This document shows positions 16,830-25,963 of a stretch of DNA of 64,000 bases, piece after piece (position 1 is the stretch's first letter; every line of letters starts with the position of its first letter). The translations under genes were made by a program, and so were the position numbers. The notes below the pieces were generated by a model. It saw only the letters and a list, made by a program, of their open reading frames with translations. It was not told where the DNA came from and ran no database searches. The DNA is from [Zimmermannella] alba NBRC 15616 (GTDB lineage Bacteria > Actinomycetota > Actinomycetes > Actinomycetales > Microbacteriaceae), in the NCBI RefSeq assembly GCF_001570905.1, contig NZ_BCSO01000001.1, forward strand, positions 496,001-560,000, given 5' to 3'.

Positions 16830-18512
16830 ATGACCGCTCTTGAGCAGGGCGCATCGCGCCCCACCACTGACATGGACCGTGTTGCTGAGCGCTGGGCTGA
16901 CGCTGAGGTCGCCCTCGCTCCCGAGTATCGAGTTGAGCTGGGTCTTCCCGGCGACACCGCCGAGTACAGCGATCTGTCCCCGGCAAGTTTTGACGCCCGC
17001 CGCAGCGCCGTCACGAAGGCACTCGCCGAGGTGCAGTCGACCGACACCGTCGACGAGATCGACGAGGTCACGAAGCTTGAGCTCGTGCGCGTGCTGGAGC
17101 TTGAGCTCGAGCAGCTCGACGCTCGCATCGGCTACCGCGATATGAACAACATCGCGTGCCCAGCACAAAACGGCCGCATGATCTTCGACCTCATGTCACA
17201 GGAATCCGCCGAGGACTTCGACGCGATCGCCCGCCGTATGGCGAACCTCCCCGCCTACTTCGAGGGCTACAAAGAGACGCTCCGCACGGGTGCTGCCGAG
17301 GGCAACACGGCAGCGAAGCGTCAGGTGCACCTCGTTATCGAGCAGACGGAGGAATACGCCAAGCAGGGCGGCTTCTTCGACCAGCTCGCTGAAGGCAAGG
17401 CCGCCCAGTCGGTTGCGGATGACTCGCTGAAGCGTGCCCTCGTGGCCGGCGCGGAGAAGGCCCGTGTTGCCTACGCGGAGCTTGCCGACTTCCTCAAGAA
17501 CGAGTACCTCGACAAGGCCACTGAAGCAGACGGCGTCGGCCGCGAGCACTACAGTCTCGCCTCCCGCGGCTTCCTCGGCGCGAAGATCGACCTCGATGAA
17601 ACCTACGAGTGGGGCCTCGAGGAACTCGCCCGCATGCGCGCCGAGCAGGAGGCGATCGCGAAGGAGATCCTCCCCGGCGCGACCGTGCAGGAAGCGATCG
17701 CGCACCTCGAGCAGGACACTTCTCGCAAGCTCATCGGCACCGAAGCGCTCCGTGAATGGATGCAGCGCACGAGCGACCAGGCCGTCGCCAACCTCGCAAA
17801 GACACACTTCGACATCCCCGAGCCCATGCAGCGCCTCGAGTGCATGATTGCTCCCACCCAGGAAGGCGCGATCTACTACACCGGTCCCTCGGACGACTTC
17901 TCGCGCCCCGGCCGCATGTGGTGGTCGGTGACGCCAGACACGAACGAGTTCGACACCTGGCGTGAGCTCACGACGGTGTACCACGAGGGCGTTCCGGGCC
18001 ACCACCTGCAGATCGCCCGCGCAACGTACGTGAAGGACCAGCTCAACGCCTGGCGCCGCCGGAACTGGACGTCCGGCCACGGCGAGGGTTGGGCGCTCTA
18101 CGCGGAGCGCCTCATGGAGCAGCTCGGCTACCTCGATGACCCGGCCGACCGTCTCGGCATGCTTGATGGTCAGCGGATGCGCGCCGCTCGCGTTGCCCTC
18201 GACATCGGTGTCCACCTCGGCAAGGAGATCCCGGAGGGTGGCAAGACCTGGGACTTCGAGTACGCGCTCAACTTCATGCGCGAAAACGTGAACATGCCTG
18301 ACGGCTTCATCCAGTTCGAGACGAACCGCTACTTCGGCTGGCCCGGACAGGCCCCGGCCTACAAGATCGGTCAACGCATCTGGGAAGAGGTGCGTGCCGA
18401 ATCCGAGCGCCGCGCCGGTGCTGACTTCGACCTCAAGGCGTGGCACACGAAGGCCCTCAACCTCGGAGGTGTTGGCCTCGACACGCTGAAGCAGGTGCTC
18501 CTCGGCGAGTAG
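16830..18512 (+). CDS. DUF885 family protein, putative metallopeptidase
   Basis: A 560-residue DUF885 protein. The conserved motif YHEGVPGHHLQ (HEGVPGHH, residues 385-392) resembles a zinc-binding metalloprotease helix, and GEGWALYAERLM follows about 40 residues later, as in the family. Substrates are unknown for most members. No signal peptide is visible, so it is probably cytoplasmic. ATG 16830 lies 6 nt after TAGGCT (16818-16823), which suggests a leaderless message. Confidence 0.88.
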   Translation: MTALEQGASRPTTDMDRVAERWADAEVALAPEYRVELGLPGDTAEYSDLSPASFDARRSAVTKALAEVQSTDTVDEIDEVTKLELVRVLELELEQLDARIGYRDMNNIACPAQNGRMIFDLMSQESAEDFDAIARRMANLPAYFEGYKETLRTGAAEGNTAAKRQVHLVIEQTEEYAKQGGFFDQLAEGKAAQSVADDSLKRALVAGAEKARVAYAELADFLKNEYLDKATEADGVGREHYSLASRGFLGAKIDLDETYEWGLEELARMRAEQEAIAKEILPGATVQEAIAHLEQDTSRKLIGTEALREWMQRTSDQAVANLAKTHFDIPEPMQRLECMIAPTQEGAIYYTGPSDDFSRPGRMWWSVTPDTNEFDTWRELTTVYHEGVPGHHLQIARATYVKDQLNAWRRRNWTSGHGEGWALYAERLMEQLGYLDDPADRLGMLDGQRMRAARVALDIGVHLGKEIPEGGKTWDFEYALNFMRENVNMPDGFIQFETNRYFGWPGQAPAYKIGQRIWEEVRAESERRAGADFDLKAWHTKALNLGGVGLDTLKQVLLGE

Positions 18513-18528
18513 CCTCGCGAGGCCCTCA

Positions 18529-18579
18529 CCACTGGGCGCGCTGGGGCGGACGAGCATCCGTCCCTGGCGCGCCCAGTGG
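18529..18579. terminator. Large hairpin between the DUF885 gene and rpsA
   Basis: A perfect 13-bp stem (CCACTGGGCGCGC with GCGCGCCCAGTGG) encloses a second GGACG/CGTCC stem. There is no T tract, so it could be a Rho-independent terminator of weak type or a processing signal. From 18580 to 18668 I see nothing else. Confidence 0.5.
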
Positions 18580-18668
18580 CGTATCCCGCCGAGTGCACAA
18601 GCTGCGCCGCATCCACATCCATCGACCCTTCGATTCGGCGGCGACCCGACGTGCGACACTCGGGCGTG

Positions 18669-18698
18669 TTGCCCTAGATACCGGGGGAGCACTAGGGT
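18669..18698 (+). promoter_or_regulatory. Promoter of rpsA
   Basis: TTGCCC and TAGGGT are separated by 18 nt. The start would be near 18705, leaving a leader of about 110 nt. CCCTAG (18672-18677) and CTAGGG (18692-18697) make a 6-bp dyad across the spacer. Confidence 0.45.
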
Positions 18699-18817
18699 GG
18701 ACGGGTGCGTGTTTTGCGCACAATTCCTGTCCATTCCCCGGACGGCACGCGAGTGTTTACCAGAGTGTAGACGGTGCCGCTCGGGCCGAGTACCCAATCC
18801 AATCGGAGCACTCCTAC

Positions 18818-20269
18818 ATGACCACGACTACGACCGACAAGGCAGCCAAGCAGGTCGCCATTAACGACATCGGCTCGGCTGACGACTTCCTTGCGGCGGT
18901 CGAAAAGACCCTCAAGTTCTTCAACGACGGCGACCTCATCGAAGGTAGCGTCGTTCGCATCGACCGCGACGAGGTGCTCCTCGACGTCGGTTACAAGACC
19001 GAGGGTGTGATTCCCTCGCGCGAGCTTTCCATCAAGCACGACGTCGACCCGAACGAGGTCGTTCAGGTTGGCGACACGGTCGAAGCTCTTGTCCTCCAGA
19101 AGGAAGACAAGGAAGGCCGCCTCATCCTCTCGAAGAAGCGCGCACAGTACGAGCGTGCCTGGGGCGATGTTGAGCGCATCAAGGAAGACGACGGTGTTGT
19201 CACCGGTACCGTCATCGAGGTCGTCAAGGGTGGTCTCATCGTTGACATCGGCCTCCGCGGCTTCCTCCCGGCTTCGCTCATCGAGCTCCGCCGCGTGCGC
19301 GACCTCACCCCGTACCTCGGCCAGGAGATCGAGGCCAAGATCCTCGAGCTCGACAAGAACCGCAACAACGTGGTTCTCTCGCGTCGCGCCCTCCTCGAGC
19401 AGACCCAGTCGGAGACGCGTTCGAACTTCCTCAACGCACTCCAGAAGGGCCAGGTCCGTAAGGGTGTCGTTTCGTCGATCGTGAACTTCGGTGCCTTCGT
19501 TGACCTCGGCGGCGTTGACGGTCTCGTCCACGTCTCGGAGCTCTCGTGGAAGCACATCGAGCACGCTTCGGAGGTTGTCGAGGTTGGCCAGGAGGTCACC
19601 GTCGAGATCCTCGAGGTCGACATGGACCGCGAGCGTGTTTCGCTCTCGCTCAAGGCCACCCAGGAAGACCCGTGGCAGGTGCTCGCTCGCACGCACGCCA
19701 TCGGCCAGATCGCCCCGGGTAAGGTCACCAAGCTCGTTCCGTTCGGTGCCTTCGTCCGCGTTGCAGACGGCATCGAGGGTCTCGTCCACATTTCGGAGCT
19801 CTCGACGGGTCACGTCGAGCTCGCCGAGCAGGTTGTGTCGGTTGGCCAGGAACTCTTCGTCAAGATCATCGACATCGACCTCGACCGTCGCCGCATCTCG
19901 CTCTCGCTCAAGCAGGCGAACGAGGGTGTCGACCCCGAGGGTACGGACTTCGACCCGGCGCTCTACGGCATGCTTGCCGAGTACGACGAGGCCGGCAACT
20001 ACAAGTACCCGGAGGGCTTCGACCCGGAGACCAACGAGTGGAAGGAAGGCTTCGAGGAGCAGCGCGAGGCTTGGGAGCAGGAGTACGCTCTCGCCCAGTC
20101 GCGTTGGGAAGCTCACAAGAAGCAGGTTGCTCAGGCTCTCGAGTCGGAACAGACCGCCGAGGCAGTTCCTGCCCAGGCAGCTTCCTACTCGAGCGAGTCG
20201 ACCGGCGCCGGTACCCTCGCCGACGACGAGTCGCTTGCAGCTCTCCGCGAGAAGCTCGTCGGCAACTAG
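18818..20269 (+). CDS. rpsA: 30S ribosomal protein S1
   Basis: S1 binds mRNA and helps load it on the 30S subunit. The 483-residue protein contains four S1 (OB-fold) domains, at about 36-105, 122-187, 208-277 and 293-363, typical of actinobacteria (enteric S1 has six). Repeats such as GVVSSIVNFGAFVDLGGVDG and LVHVSELSW are clear. The C-terminal 110 residues are acidic and low in structure. ATG 18818 follows a GGAG; the longer open frame upstream reads through the leader and is not protein-like. A terminator follows. Confidence 0.96.
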   Translation: MTTTTTDKAAKQVAINDIGSADDFLAAVEKTLKFFNDGDLIEGSVVRIDRDEVLLDVGYKTEGVIPSRELSIKHDVDPNEVVQVGDTVEALVLQKEDKEGRLILSKKRAQYERAWGDVERIKEDDGVVTGTVIEVVKGGLIVDIGLRGFLPASLIELRRVRDLTPYLGQEIEAKILELDKNRNNVVLSRRALLEQTQSETRSNFLNALQKGQVRKGVVSSIVNFGAFVDLGGVDGLVHVSELSWKHIEHASEVVEVGQEVTVEILEVDMDRERVSLSLKATQEDPWQVLARTHAIGQIAPGKVTKLVPFGAFVRVADGIEGLVHISELSTGHVELAEQVVSVGQELFVKIIDIDLDRRRISLSLKQANEGVDPEGTDFDPALYGMLAEYDEAGNYKYPEGFDPETNEWKEGFEEQREAWEQEYALAQSRWEAHKKQVAQALESEQTAEAVPAQAASYSSESTGAGTLADDESLAALREKLVGN

Positions 20270-20291
20270 TCGATCCTGCATTCGCAGCACT

Positions 20292-20318
20292 GGGGCGGTC
20301 CTTCGGGGCCGCCCCTTT
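20292..20318 (+). terminator. Terminator of rpsA
   Basis: GGGGCGG pairs with CCGCCCC around a TTCGG-type loop and is followed by TTT. Confidence 0.8.
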
Positions 20319-20350
20319 CGCGTGCCCGCGTGCCCCACCCATGAAACAGT

Positions 20351-20407
20351 TCAGGTCGCAGTTGTGACCTCAGGTGGCGATACCTCAGGTCGCAACTGCG
20401 ACCTGAG
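20351..20407. repeat. Clustered CAGGTCGCA dyads
   Basis: An imperfect dyad TCAGGTCGCA/TGTGACCTCA (20351-20372) is followed 12 nt later by a perfect one: CTCAGGTCGCA, AC, then its exact complement (20384-20407). They lie between the convergent rpsA and DUF4126 genes. Confidence 0.7.
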
Positions 20408-20425
20408 CTGGAGTTGGTACGCGGG

Positions 20426-21055
20426 CTACGCGGCGGCGGGGACGTCGGGAGACTTCGTGCCGCGAGCCTTGAGGCGGTCACGCATGCGGCGGAAGGTGCT
20501 CCACATCCACCAGAACATGAGCACGAGGGCGAGCAGCAGCACGAGCACCAGCACGGGGATGAGGATCGCCGCGAACACGAGGCCCACCGACATGGCATCC
20601 TCACCGACGGAGAGGACCGGGGCAGCGGCACCAACGCTCACCGTGTTCGTGGCGGCACGCGTGCCTGCCTTCCCGGCGTGCACAACGAGCGCCGTAATGA
20701 CGCCGATCACGACCGGCACCCAGGCGTTCGACTGCCACCATTCGGCCGGGTTCTGAATCGCAGCCGTCTGCGCAGCCGTGCCCGCGCCGAAGACGATGCC
20801 ACCGGCGGTCGGGCGAATGACGGTCTGGACGACATCGTTGATCGAGTCGATCGCTGGGATCTTGTCGGCGACAAGCTCAAGCACGAGCAGGACAGCGATG
20901 ATGCCGAGCACCCATTCGTTCTCGAGCCATTCCCATCCCGCCGGAAGATTCACGAGGTCGGTGAAGCGGCTCAACAGGCCGAGCGAGAGCATGGGGATGA
21001 AGGCGTTGAGGCCACTCGCGGACGCGAGGCCGGCACCGGTGAGGACTTCGAGCAT
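20426..21055 (-). CDS. DUF4126 family membrane protein
   Basis: A 209-residue membrane protein with about five hydrophobic segments. The N-terminus LTGAGLASASGLNAFIPMLSLG and GGIVFGAGTAAQTA are typical of the DUF4126 family. Its function is unknown. The C-terminal 25 residues are basic and probably cytoplasmic (RRMRDRLKARG). An AGGAG-type site lies before the ATG at 21055. It is divergent from coaE, and convergent with rpsA. Confidence 0.8.
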   Translation of the reverse strand: MLEVLTGAGLASASGLNAFIPMLSLGLLSRFTDLVNLPAGWEWLENEWVLGIIAVLLVLELVADKIPAIDSINDVVQTVIRPTAGGIVFGAGTAAQTAAIQNPAEWWQSNAWVPVVIGVITALVVHAGKAGTRAATNTVSVGAAAPVLSVGEDAMSVGLVFAAILIPVLVLVLLLALVLMFWWMWSTFRRMRDRLKARGTKSPDVPAAA

Positions 21056-21093
21056 TGGGGCTCCTTTCCGGAGTAGTCTGCCAGAGGAAGCCC

Positions 21094-21138
21094 ATGAAGA
21101 GCCTCGTCAATGAAGCGAGTGAGAGGAGCCCATCGTGA
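21094..21138 (+). CDS. Possible 14-codon upstream ORF coupled to coaE
   Basis: An ATG at 21094, five bases after AGAGGA, opens MKSLVNEASERSPS; its TGA overlaps the coaE start codon as GTGA. TAGTCT at 21074-21079 could be the -10. It could couple translation into coaE, or be chance. Not recognised as any known peptide. Confidence 0.25.
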   Translation: MKSLVNEASERSPS

Positions 21139-21770
21139 CCACGATCGCCCTGACAGGTGGCATTGCCTCGGGTAAGTCGACGATTGCGGCGCACCTTCGT
21201 GAGCTCGGCGCGCACATTCTCGACGCGGATGCCTTCGCTCGCCGTGCCGTTGAGCCGGGCTCGAAGGGGCTCGCGAAGCTCGTGGAACGCTACGGGGATG
21301 CCATTCTTGCCGAGGACGGCTCGCTGAACCGTCAGGCTCTCGCCGACATCATCTTCAACGATGAGGCCGAGCGCGAAGCGGTCAACGAGATCCTCCATCC
21401 GGAGATTCGCCGCATGACGGGGGAGGACCTTGAGGCGATCCGCGCGGATGAGCCCGATGCGATCATCGTGCACGACATCCCGCTCCTCGTCGAAGCGCGT
21501 CACAACTACGACTACGACGAGATCTGGGTCGCGGAGGCTCCTGCCGAGCTCCGCATCGAACGCCTCGTTGAGGGCCGCGGCATGAGCGTTGAGGATGCCA
21601 CCGCGCGCGTGAAGGCGCAGGTGGATGACGCTGAGCGCCGTGCCCTCGCTGACGTCCTCATCGACACGAGCGACACGATCGAGTCGACCCTCGCTCGCGT
21701 CGAGGAGGAGTGGGCACGCATCGAGGCTGGCGAGGCAGCCGAAGCGCCCACCGTCTCGTACGACGCGTAG
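21135..21770 (+). CDS. coaE: Dephospho-CoA kinase
   Basis: CoaE phosphorylates the 3' ribose hydroxyl of dephospho-CoA, the last step of CoA synthesis. The 211 residues show Walker A GGIASGKST (8-16), the substrate segment LDADAFARRAVEPGSKG, and IVHDIPLLVEA. The C-terminal UPF0157 extension seen in mycobacteria is absent. GTG 21135 has GAGAGGAG upstream. The rpsA-coaE neighbourhood is common in actinobacteria, here with a DUF4126 gene inserted in opposite orientation. Confidence 0.95.
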   Translation: MTTIALTGGIASGKSTIAAHLRELGAHILDADAFARRAVEPGSKGLAKLVERYGDAILAEDGSLNRQALADIIFNDEAEREAVNEILHPEIRRMTGEDLEAIRADEPDAIIVHDIPLLVEARHNYDYDEIWVAEAPAELRIERLVEGRGMSVEDATARVKAQVDDAERRALADVLIDTSDTIESTLARVEEEWARIEAGEAAEAPTVSYDA

Positions 21771-21773
21771 TCG

Positions 21774-22442
21774 CTACGAGACTGCCCGTTCGATCCATTC
21801 GCGGCCGGCGGGGCGGAGCGTTCGTCCACGTCCAAGCTGGGCGACGATCGTTTCTGCACGGGCCTGCTCCTCTGGCGTGCCGTCGAGGGTGAGTGTCAGG
21901 GTCGCAGCGCTCGCGCCGTAGCTTGGCGGCAACAGGTCGAGCCCGCGAGTCCGGAGTTCATGTTCCCAGCGTCCCGCCTCGGCATGCGGTGCGTCGAGTT
22001 CCCAGAGCGTCCGCTCATCGCGCTGGAGCCACTGCACCTGTTCAAGTGCTGCGCTCGTCGCATCCCCATAGGCACGGACGAGGCCGCCAGCACCAAGGAG
22101 CACGCCACCAAACCAGCGCACGACGACCGCCACAAGATCGCTGCACGGCACGTCACCGTGGGGTCGAGCGCCGATGAGGGCATCGAGGATCGGTGCACCG
22201 GCCGTCCCCGAAGGCTCACCGTCATCGTTCGAGCGGCGAAGTTGACGGTCAGCGCCGATGACGAACGCCGAGCAGTGGTGCCGCGCGAGACGGTGCTCAG
22301 CACGCACCATCGCAATGAACTCGCGTGCCTCGGCTTCGTCGCTCACGCGCTCGATGAGGCACAGGAAGCGCGACTTCTTCTCGACGATTTCCGCACTCCC
22401 GAGCCCGCGTGGAACCAGGTAACTCGGCGCGGATGACAGCAT
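21774..22442 (-). CDS. YigZ/IMPACT family protein
   Basis: A protein of about 222 residues in the YigZ/IMPACT family. The conserved segments SNDDGEPSGTAGAPIL and VVVRWFGGVLLGAGGLVRAYG are present, followed by a C-terminal DUF1949-type domain. Eukaryotic IMPACT regulates translation through Gcn2; the bacterial role is unclear. Two starts are possible: ATG 22442, with GAGAAG nine bases upstream, and ATG 22451; the first is used. It is convergent with coaE and divergent from uvrB, with about 50 nt between. Confidence 0.85.
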   Translation of the reverse strand: MLSSAPSYLVPRGLGSAEIVEKKSRFLCLIERVSDEAEAREFIAMVRAEHRLARHHCSAFVIGADRQLRRSNDDGEPSGTAGAPILDALIGARPHGDVPCSDLVAVVVRWFGGVLLGAGGLVRAYGDATSAALEQVQWLQRDERTLWELDAPHAEAGRWEHELRTRGLDLLPPSYGASAATLTLTLDGTPEEQARAETIVAQLGRGRTLRPAGREWIERAVS

Positions 22443-22491
22443 GCTCGCCATCTTCTCATGCGCGCCACGGAGCACGCTCTAGGCTCGAAGC

Positions 22492-24591
22492 ATGGAACCG
22501 ACGCGTGTGGTGCACCCATTCCAAGTGGTGAGCGAATACAAGCCTTCCGGTGATCAGCCGCAGGCCATCGCCGAACTCGCGAAACGCATCCGTGCCGGTG
22601 AGCCGGATGTCGTACTCCTTGGTGCGACCGGTACCGGTAAGTCGGCAACGACCGCGTGGCTCATTGAGGAGCTCCAGCGGCCCGCGCTCATCCTCGCCCA
22701 CAACAAGACGCTCGCCGCGCAGCTCGCGAATGAGTTCCGCCAACTCTTGCCGCACAATGCGGTCGAATACTTCGTCTCGTACTACGACTACTACCAGCCC
22801 GAAGCGTATGTGCCGCAGACGGACACCTTTATCGAGAAGGACTCGTCCATCAACGAAGAGGTCGAGCGCCTTCGCCACTCGACGACCAACTCGCTGCTGA
22901 GTCGTCGCGACGTCGTCGTGGTCTCAACCGTCTCATGCATTTACGGTCTCGGTAAGCCGGAAGAGTACTACGAGCAGATGCTCGCGCTGCACGTGGGCGA
23001 TGAAATCCCGCGCCAGGAACTCATCCGCCGCTTCGTGAATATGCAGTACACGCGCAACGATGTCGCGTTCCAGCGCGGTACCTTCCGCGTGCGCGGCGAC
23101 ACGATCGAGATCATCCCGATGTACGAAGAGCTCGCGATTCGTATCGAAATGTTCGGCGATGAAATTGACGCCATTTCTGCGCTCAACCCGCTCACGGGCG
23201 ATGTGGTGAAGGAAATGGAATCCGTGAGTGTGTTCCCGGGTTCGCACTATGCCGCACAAGAGTCGGTCATGCGCCGTGCCATGGGCACGATTCGCGATGA
23301 GTTGGATGACCGCCTGCAGGTCCTCAATCGCGAGCAAAAGCTTCTCGAAGCGCAGCGCCTCAAGATGCGCACGACGTTCGACCTCGAAATGATGGAGCAG
23401 ATCGGCTTTTGTTCCGGCATTGAGAACTATTCGGCGCACATTGACGGTCGAAAGCCGGGGGAGCCGCCGCACTGTCTGCTCGACTATTTCCCGGACGACT
23501 TCATCACGATCATTGATGAGTCGCACGTGACGGTCCCGCAGATTGGCGCCATGTATGAGGGGGATGCGAGCCGCAAGCGCACGCTCGTCGAGCACGGCTT
23601 CCGGCTTCCCTCCGCGCTCGACAACCGTCCGCTTCGCTGGAACGAGTTCGAGGAACGCGTTGGCCAGACCGTCTACCTCTCGGCAACACCCGGCAAGTAC
23701 GAGCTCGCCCAAGCCGATGGTGTCGTCGAGCAAATCATCCGCCCAACGGGCCTCTTGGACCCGAAGATCGTCGTGAAGCCATCCAAGGGGCAGATCGACG
23801 ACCTGCTCGAAGAAGTCCGCGTGCGCGTCGAGCGGGATGAGCGCATCCTCGTCACGACACTCACGAAGAAGATGGCGGAAGATCTCACCGACTTCCTCGG
23901 CGAACACGGTGTGCGCGTTCGCTACCTCCACTCGGACGTTGACACGCTCCGCCGCGTCGAGCTCCTCACCGAACTCCGCCAGGGTGTCTACGACGTCCTC
24001 GTCGGCATCAACCTACTTCGTGAGGGCCTCGACCTTCCGGAGGTGTCGCTCGTCGCAATTCTGGATGCCGATAAGGAAGGGTTCCTGCGCTCATCCACCT
24101 CGCTCATCCAGACCATCGGTCGTGCCGCTCGAAATGTATCGGGTGAAGTGCACATGTATGCGGACACGATCACCGATTCGATGGCTTTTGCGATCGAAGA
24201 GACCGAGCGTCGACGCGAAAAGCAGATCGCGTACAACACCGAGCACAGCATCGACCCGCAGCCGCTTCGGAAGAAGATCGCGGACATCACCGATCAGCTC
24301 GCCCGCGAGGAGCAGGACACCGAAGAGCTCCTCGCCACGCGCCGTGGCCGCTCGCGAGCCGACCACTCCCAGCAGAACGCCCCGCGGAAGAAGGCGCCGA
24401 CGCCGCGTCTCAAGCGTGAGGGCATCGCTGCCGAGGGTGCATCCGAGCTCGAGGTCCTCATCGAGGACCTCAACGGGCAAATGCTCGAGGCCGCAGCCGA
24501 GCTCAAGTTCGAGCTCGCTGCCCGCCTTCGCGACGAGCTGCAGGACCTCAAGAAGGAACTCCGCGCAATGGAGAAGGCTGGCCACGCGTAA
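22492..24591 (+). CDS. uvrB: UvrABC system protein B
   Basis: UvrB verifies damage in nucleotide excision repair and loads UvrC. The 699 residues carry Walker A GATGTGKS (44-51), the beta-hairpin [17 protein letters not shown], Walker B DESH, helicase motifs ending in QTIGRAARN, and a C-terminal UVR domain ([20 protein letters not shown]) for binding UvrC. ATG 22492 lies 6 nt after TAGGCT (22480-22485), a leaderless arrangement. No LexA box is visible here, in contrast to uvrA. Confidence 0.97.
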   Translation: MEPTRVVHPFQVVSEYKPSGDQPQAIAELAKRIRAGEPDVVLLGATGTGKSATTAWLIEELQRPALILAHNKTLAAQLANEFRQLLPHNAVEYFVSYYDYYQPEAYVPQTDTFIEKDSSINEEVERLRHSTTNSLLSRRDVVVVSTVSCIYGLGKPEEYYEQMLALHVGDEIPRQELIRRFVNMQYTRNDVAFQRGTFRVRGDTIEIIPMYEELAIRIEMFGDEIDAISALNPLTGDVVKEMESVSVFPGSHYAAQESVMRRAMGTIRDELDDRLQVLNREQKLLEAQRLKMRTTFDLEMMEQIGFCSGIENYSAHIDGRKPGEPPHCLLDYFPDDFITIIDESHVTVPQIGAMYEGDASRKRTLVEHGFRLPSALDNRPLRWNEFEERVGQTVYLSATPGKYELAQADGVVEQIIRPTGLLDPKIVVKPSKGQIDDLLEEVRVRVERDERILVTTLTKKMAEDLTDFLGEHGVRVRYLHSDVDTLRRVELLTELRQGVYDVLVGINLLREGLDLPEVSLVAILDADKEGFLRSSTSLIQTIGRAARNVSGEVHMYADTITDSMAFAIEETERRREKQIAYNTEHSIDPQPLRKKIADITDQLAREEQDTEELLATRRGRSRADHSQQNAPRKKAPTPRLKREGIAAEGASELEVLIEDLNGQMLEAAAELKFELAARLRDELQDLKKELRAMEKAGHA

Positions 24592-24661
24592 GCACAGCAC
24601 GAGCTACGGCCCGAACGGCTCCGGCGCGTTCGCCACCGGGCCGCGTAGGCTTGGGGACGTT

Positions 24662-25891
24662 ATGCGCACTGAGAAGCCAGCTCGTCCCCGTCCCCGCCCC
24701 CAGGTTCGACCCACCGCTGAAGGTTGGGTGCAGCCGATGGGCCCCGATGGGCGTCCGCAGCTGCAGTTTGCGCAGCGTCCCCGCGTGCGCCAGCCTGACC
24801 GTCACCTCGCCGACATGTCGCTTGAGGAGCGGAAGGAAGCGCTCAAGGAGATGGGGCTGCCCGCCTTCCGCGCCAAGCAGCTCTCGACGCATTACTTCGA
24901 GCACTACACGACGAAGCCCGAAGAGATGACCGACCTTCCGGCAGCGGATCGTGAGCGCCTCGCGAAGGAGTTCTTCCCGACGCTCCTCACGGAAGTGCGC
25001 CGCTTCACGACCGACCGCGGCGACACGATGAAGCTGCTCTGGCGTTGCTTTGACGGTGTCCTCGTCGAGTCAGTGCTCATGCGTTACCCCGACCGCATCA
25101 CGCTGTGCGTGTCCTCGCAGGCGGGCTGTGGCATGAACTGCCCGTTCTGCGCGACCGGCCAGAACGGCCTCACCCGAAACCTCTCGACGGCGGAAATCGT
25201 CGACCAGGTGGTGCAGGCGAACCGGATCATCGCGAATGGTGAACTCGGCGGTGGCCGCCCGAATCCGTCGCGCAACGCGAGCGATGTCGAGCGCGTCCAC
25301 AACATCGTGTTCATGGGCATGGGGGAGCCGCTTGCCAACTATAAGCGCGTCATGAATGCCGTCCGCCGTATGGTCGACCCGGCACCCGAAGGTCTTGGCA
25401 TGTCGGCTCGCGCGATCACGGTCTCAACGGTTGGTCTCGTGCCCGGCATCCAGAAGCTCGCGGAGGAGAAGCTCCCGGTCACCTTCGCGCTCTCGCTCCA
25501 CGCACCGGACGACGGACTCCGTGACGATCTCATCCCGGTGAACAGTCGTTGGAAGGTGGGGGAGGCCCTCGACGCCGCCCGTGAATACTTCGACAAGACG
25601 GGCCGTCGTGTGTCAATCGAGTACGCCCTCATCAAGGACATGAACGACCACGGTTGGCGTGCAGATCTCCTCGCCGACCTCCTCAATGAACGCGGGCGCG
25701 GCTGGGTGCACGTGAACCCGATTCCGCTCAACCCGACACCGGGCTCGATTTGGACGAGCTCAGAGCCGGAAGTCATGGACGAGTTCGTCGAGCGACTCCG
25801 TGCGAAGGGCATCCCGACGACGCTCCGCGATACGCGAGGCAAGGAGATCGACGGCGCCTGCGGCCAGCTCGCCGCCTCCGAGCAGCAGTAG
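24662..25891 (+). CDS. rlmN: 23S rRNA/tRNA adenine-C2 methyltransferase RlmN
   Basis: RlmN is a radical SAM enzyme that methylates C2 of A2503 in 23S rRNA and A37 in some tRNAs. The 409-residue protein has the cluster motif C156-x3-C160-x2-C163 in [11 protein letters not shown], and the conserved GMGEPLANY and LSLHAPDD segments. A basic, Pro-rich N-terminal stretch of about 45 residues precedes the family core. ATG 24662 follows GGGGAC; the frame is open far upstream only as an off-frame shadow of uvrB. Its place between uvrB and uvrA is unusual. Confidence 0.94.
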   Translation: MRTEKPARPRPRPQVRPTAEGWVQPMGPDGRPQLQFAQRPRVRQPDRHLADMSLEERKEALKEMGLPAFRAKQLSTHYFEHYTTKPEEMTDLPAADRERLAKEFFPTLLTEVRRFTTDRGDTMKLLWRCFDGVLVESVLMRYPDRITLCVSSQAGCGMNCPFCATGQNGLTRNLSTAEIVDQVVQANRIIANGELGGGRPNPSRNASDVERVHNIVFMGMGEPLANYKRVMNAVRRMVDPAPEGLGMSARAITVSTVGLVPGIQKLAEEKLPVTFALSLHAPDDGLRDDLIPVNSRWKVGEALDAAREYFDKTGRRVSIEYALIKDMNDHGWRADLLADLLNERGRGWVHVNPIPLNPTPGSIWTSSEPEVMDEFVERLRAKGIPTTLRDTRGKEIDGACGQLAASEQQ

Positions 25892-25918
25892 CGCTCGTTC
25901 GCTGGCAGCTGCAACACA

Positions 25919-25957
25919 CGAACAAATGTTCGCATTTGCGGCGCTGGATCGTAGACT
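25919..25957 (+). promoter_or_regulatory. LexA (SOS) box and promoter of uvrA
   Basis: CGAACAAATGTTCG (25919-25932) fits the Gram-positive/actinobacterial LexA consensus CGAAC-N4-GTTCG on both arms. It overlaps the expected -35 position of the -10 hexamer TAGACT (25952-25957), which lies 6 nt before the uvrA GTG. LexA binding would shut the promoter until DNA damage. Confidence 0.85.
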
Positions 25958-25963
25958 CAAGCC

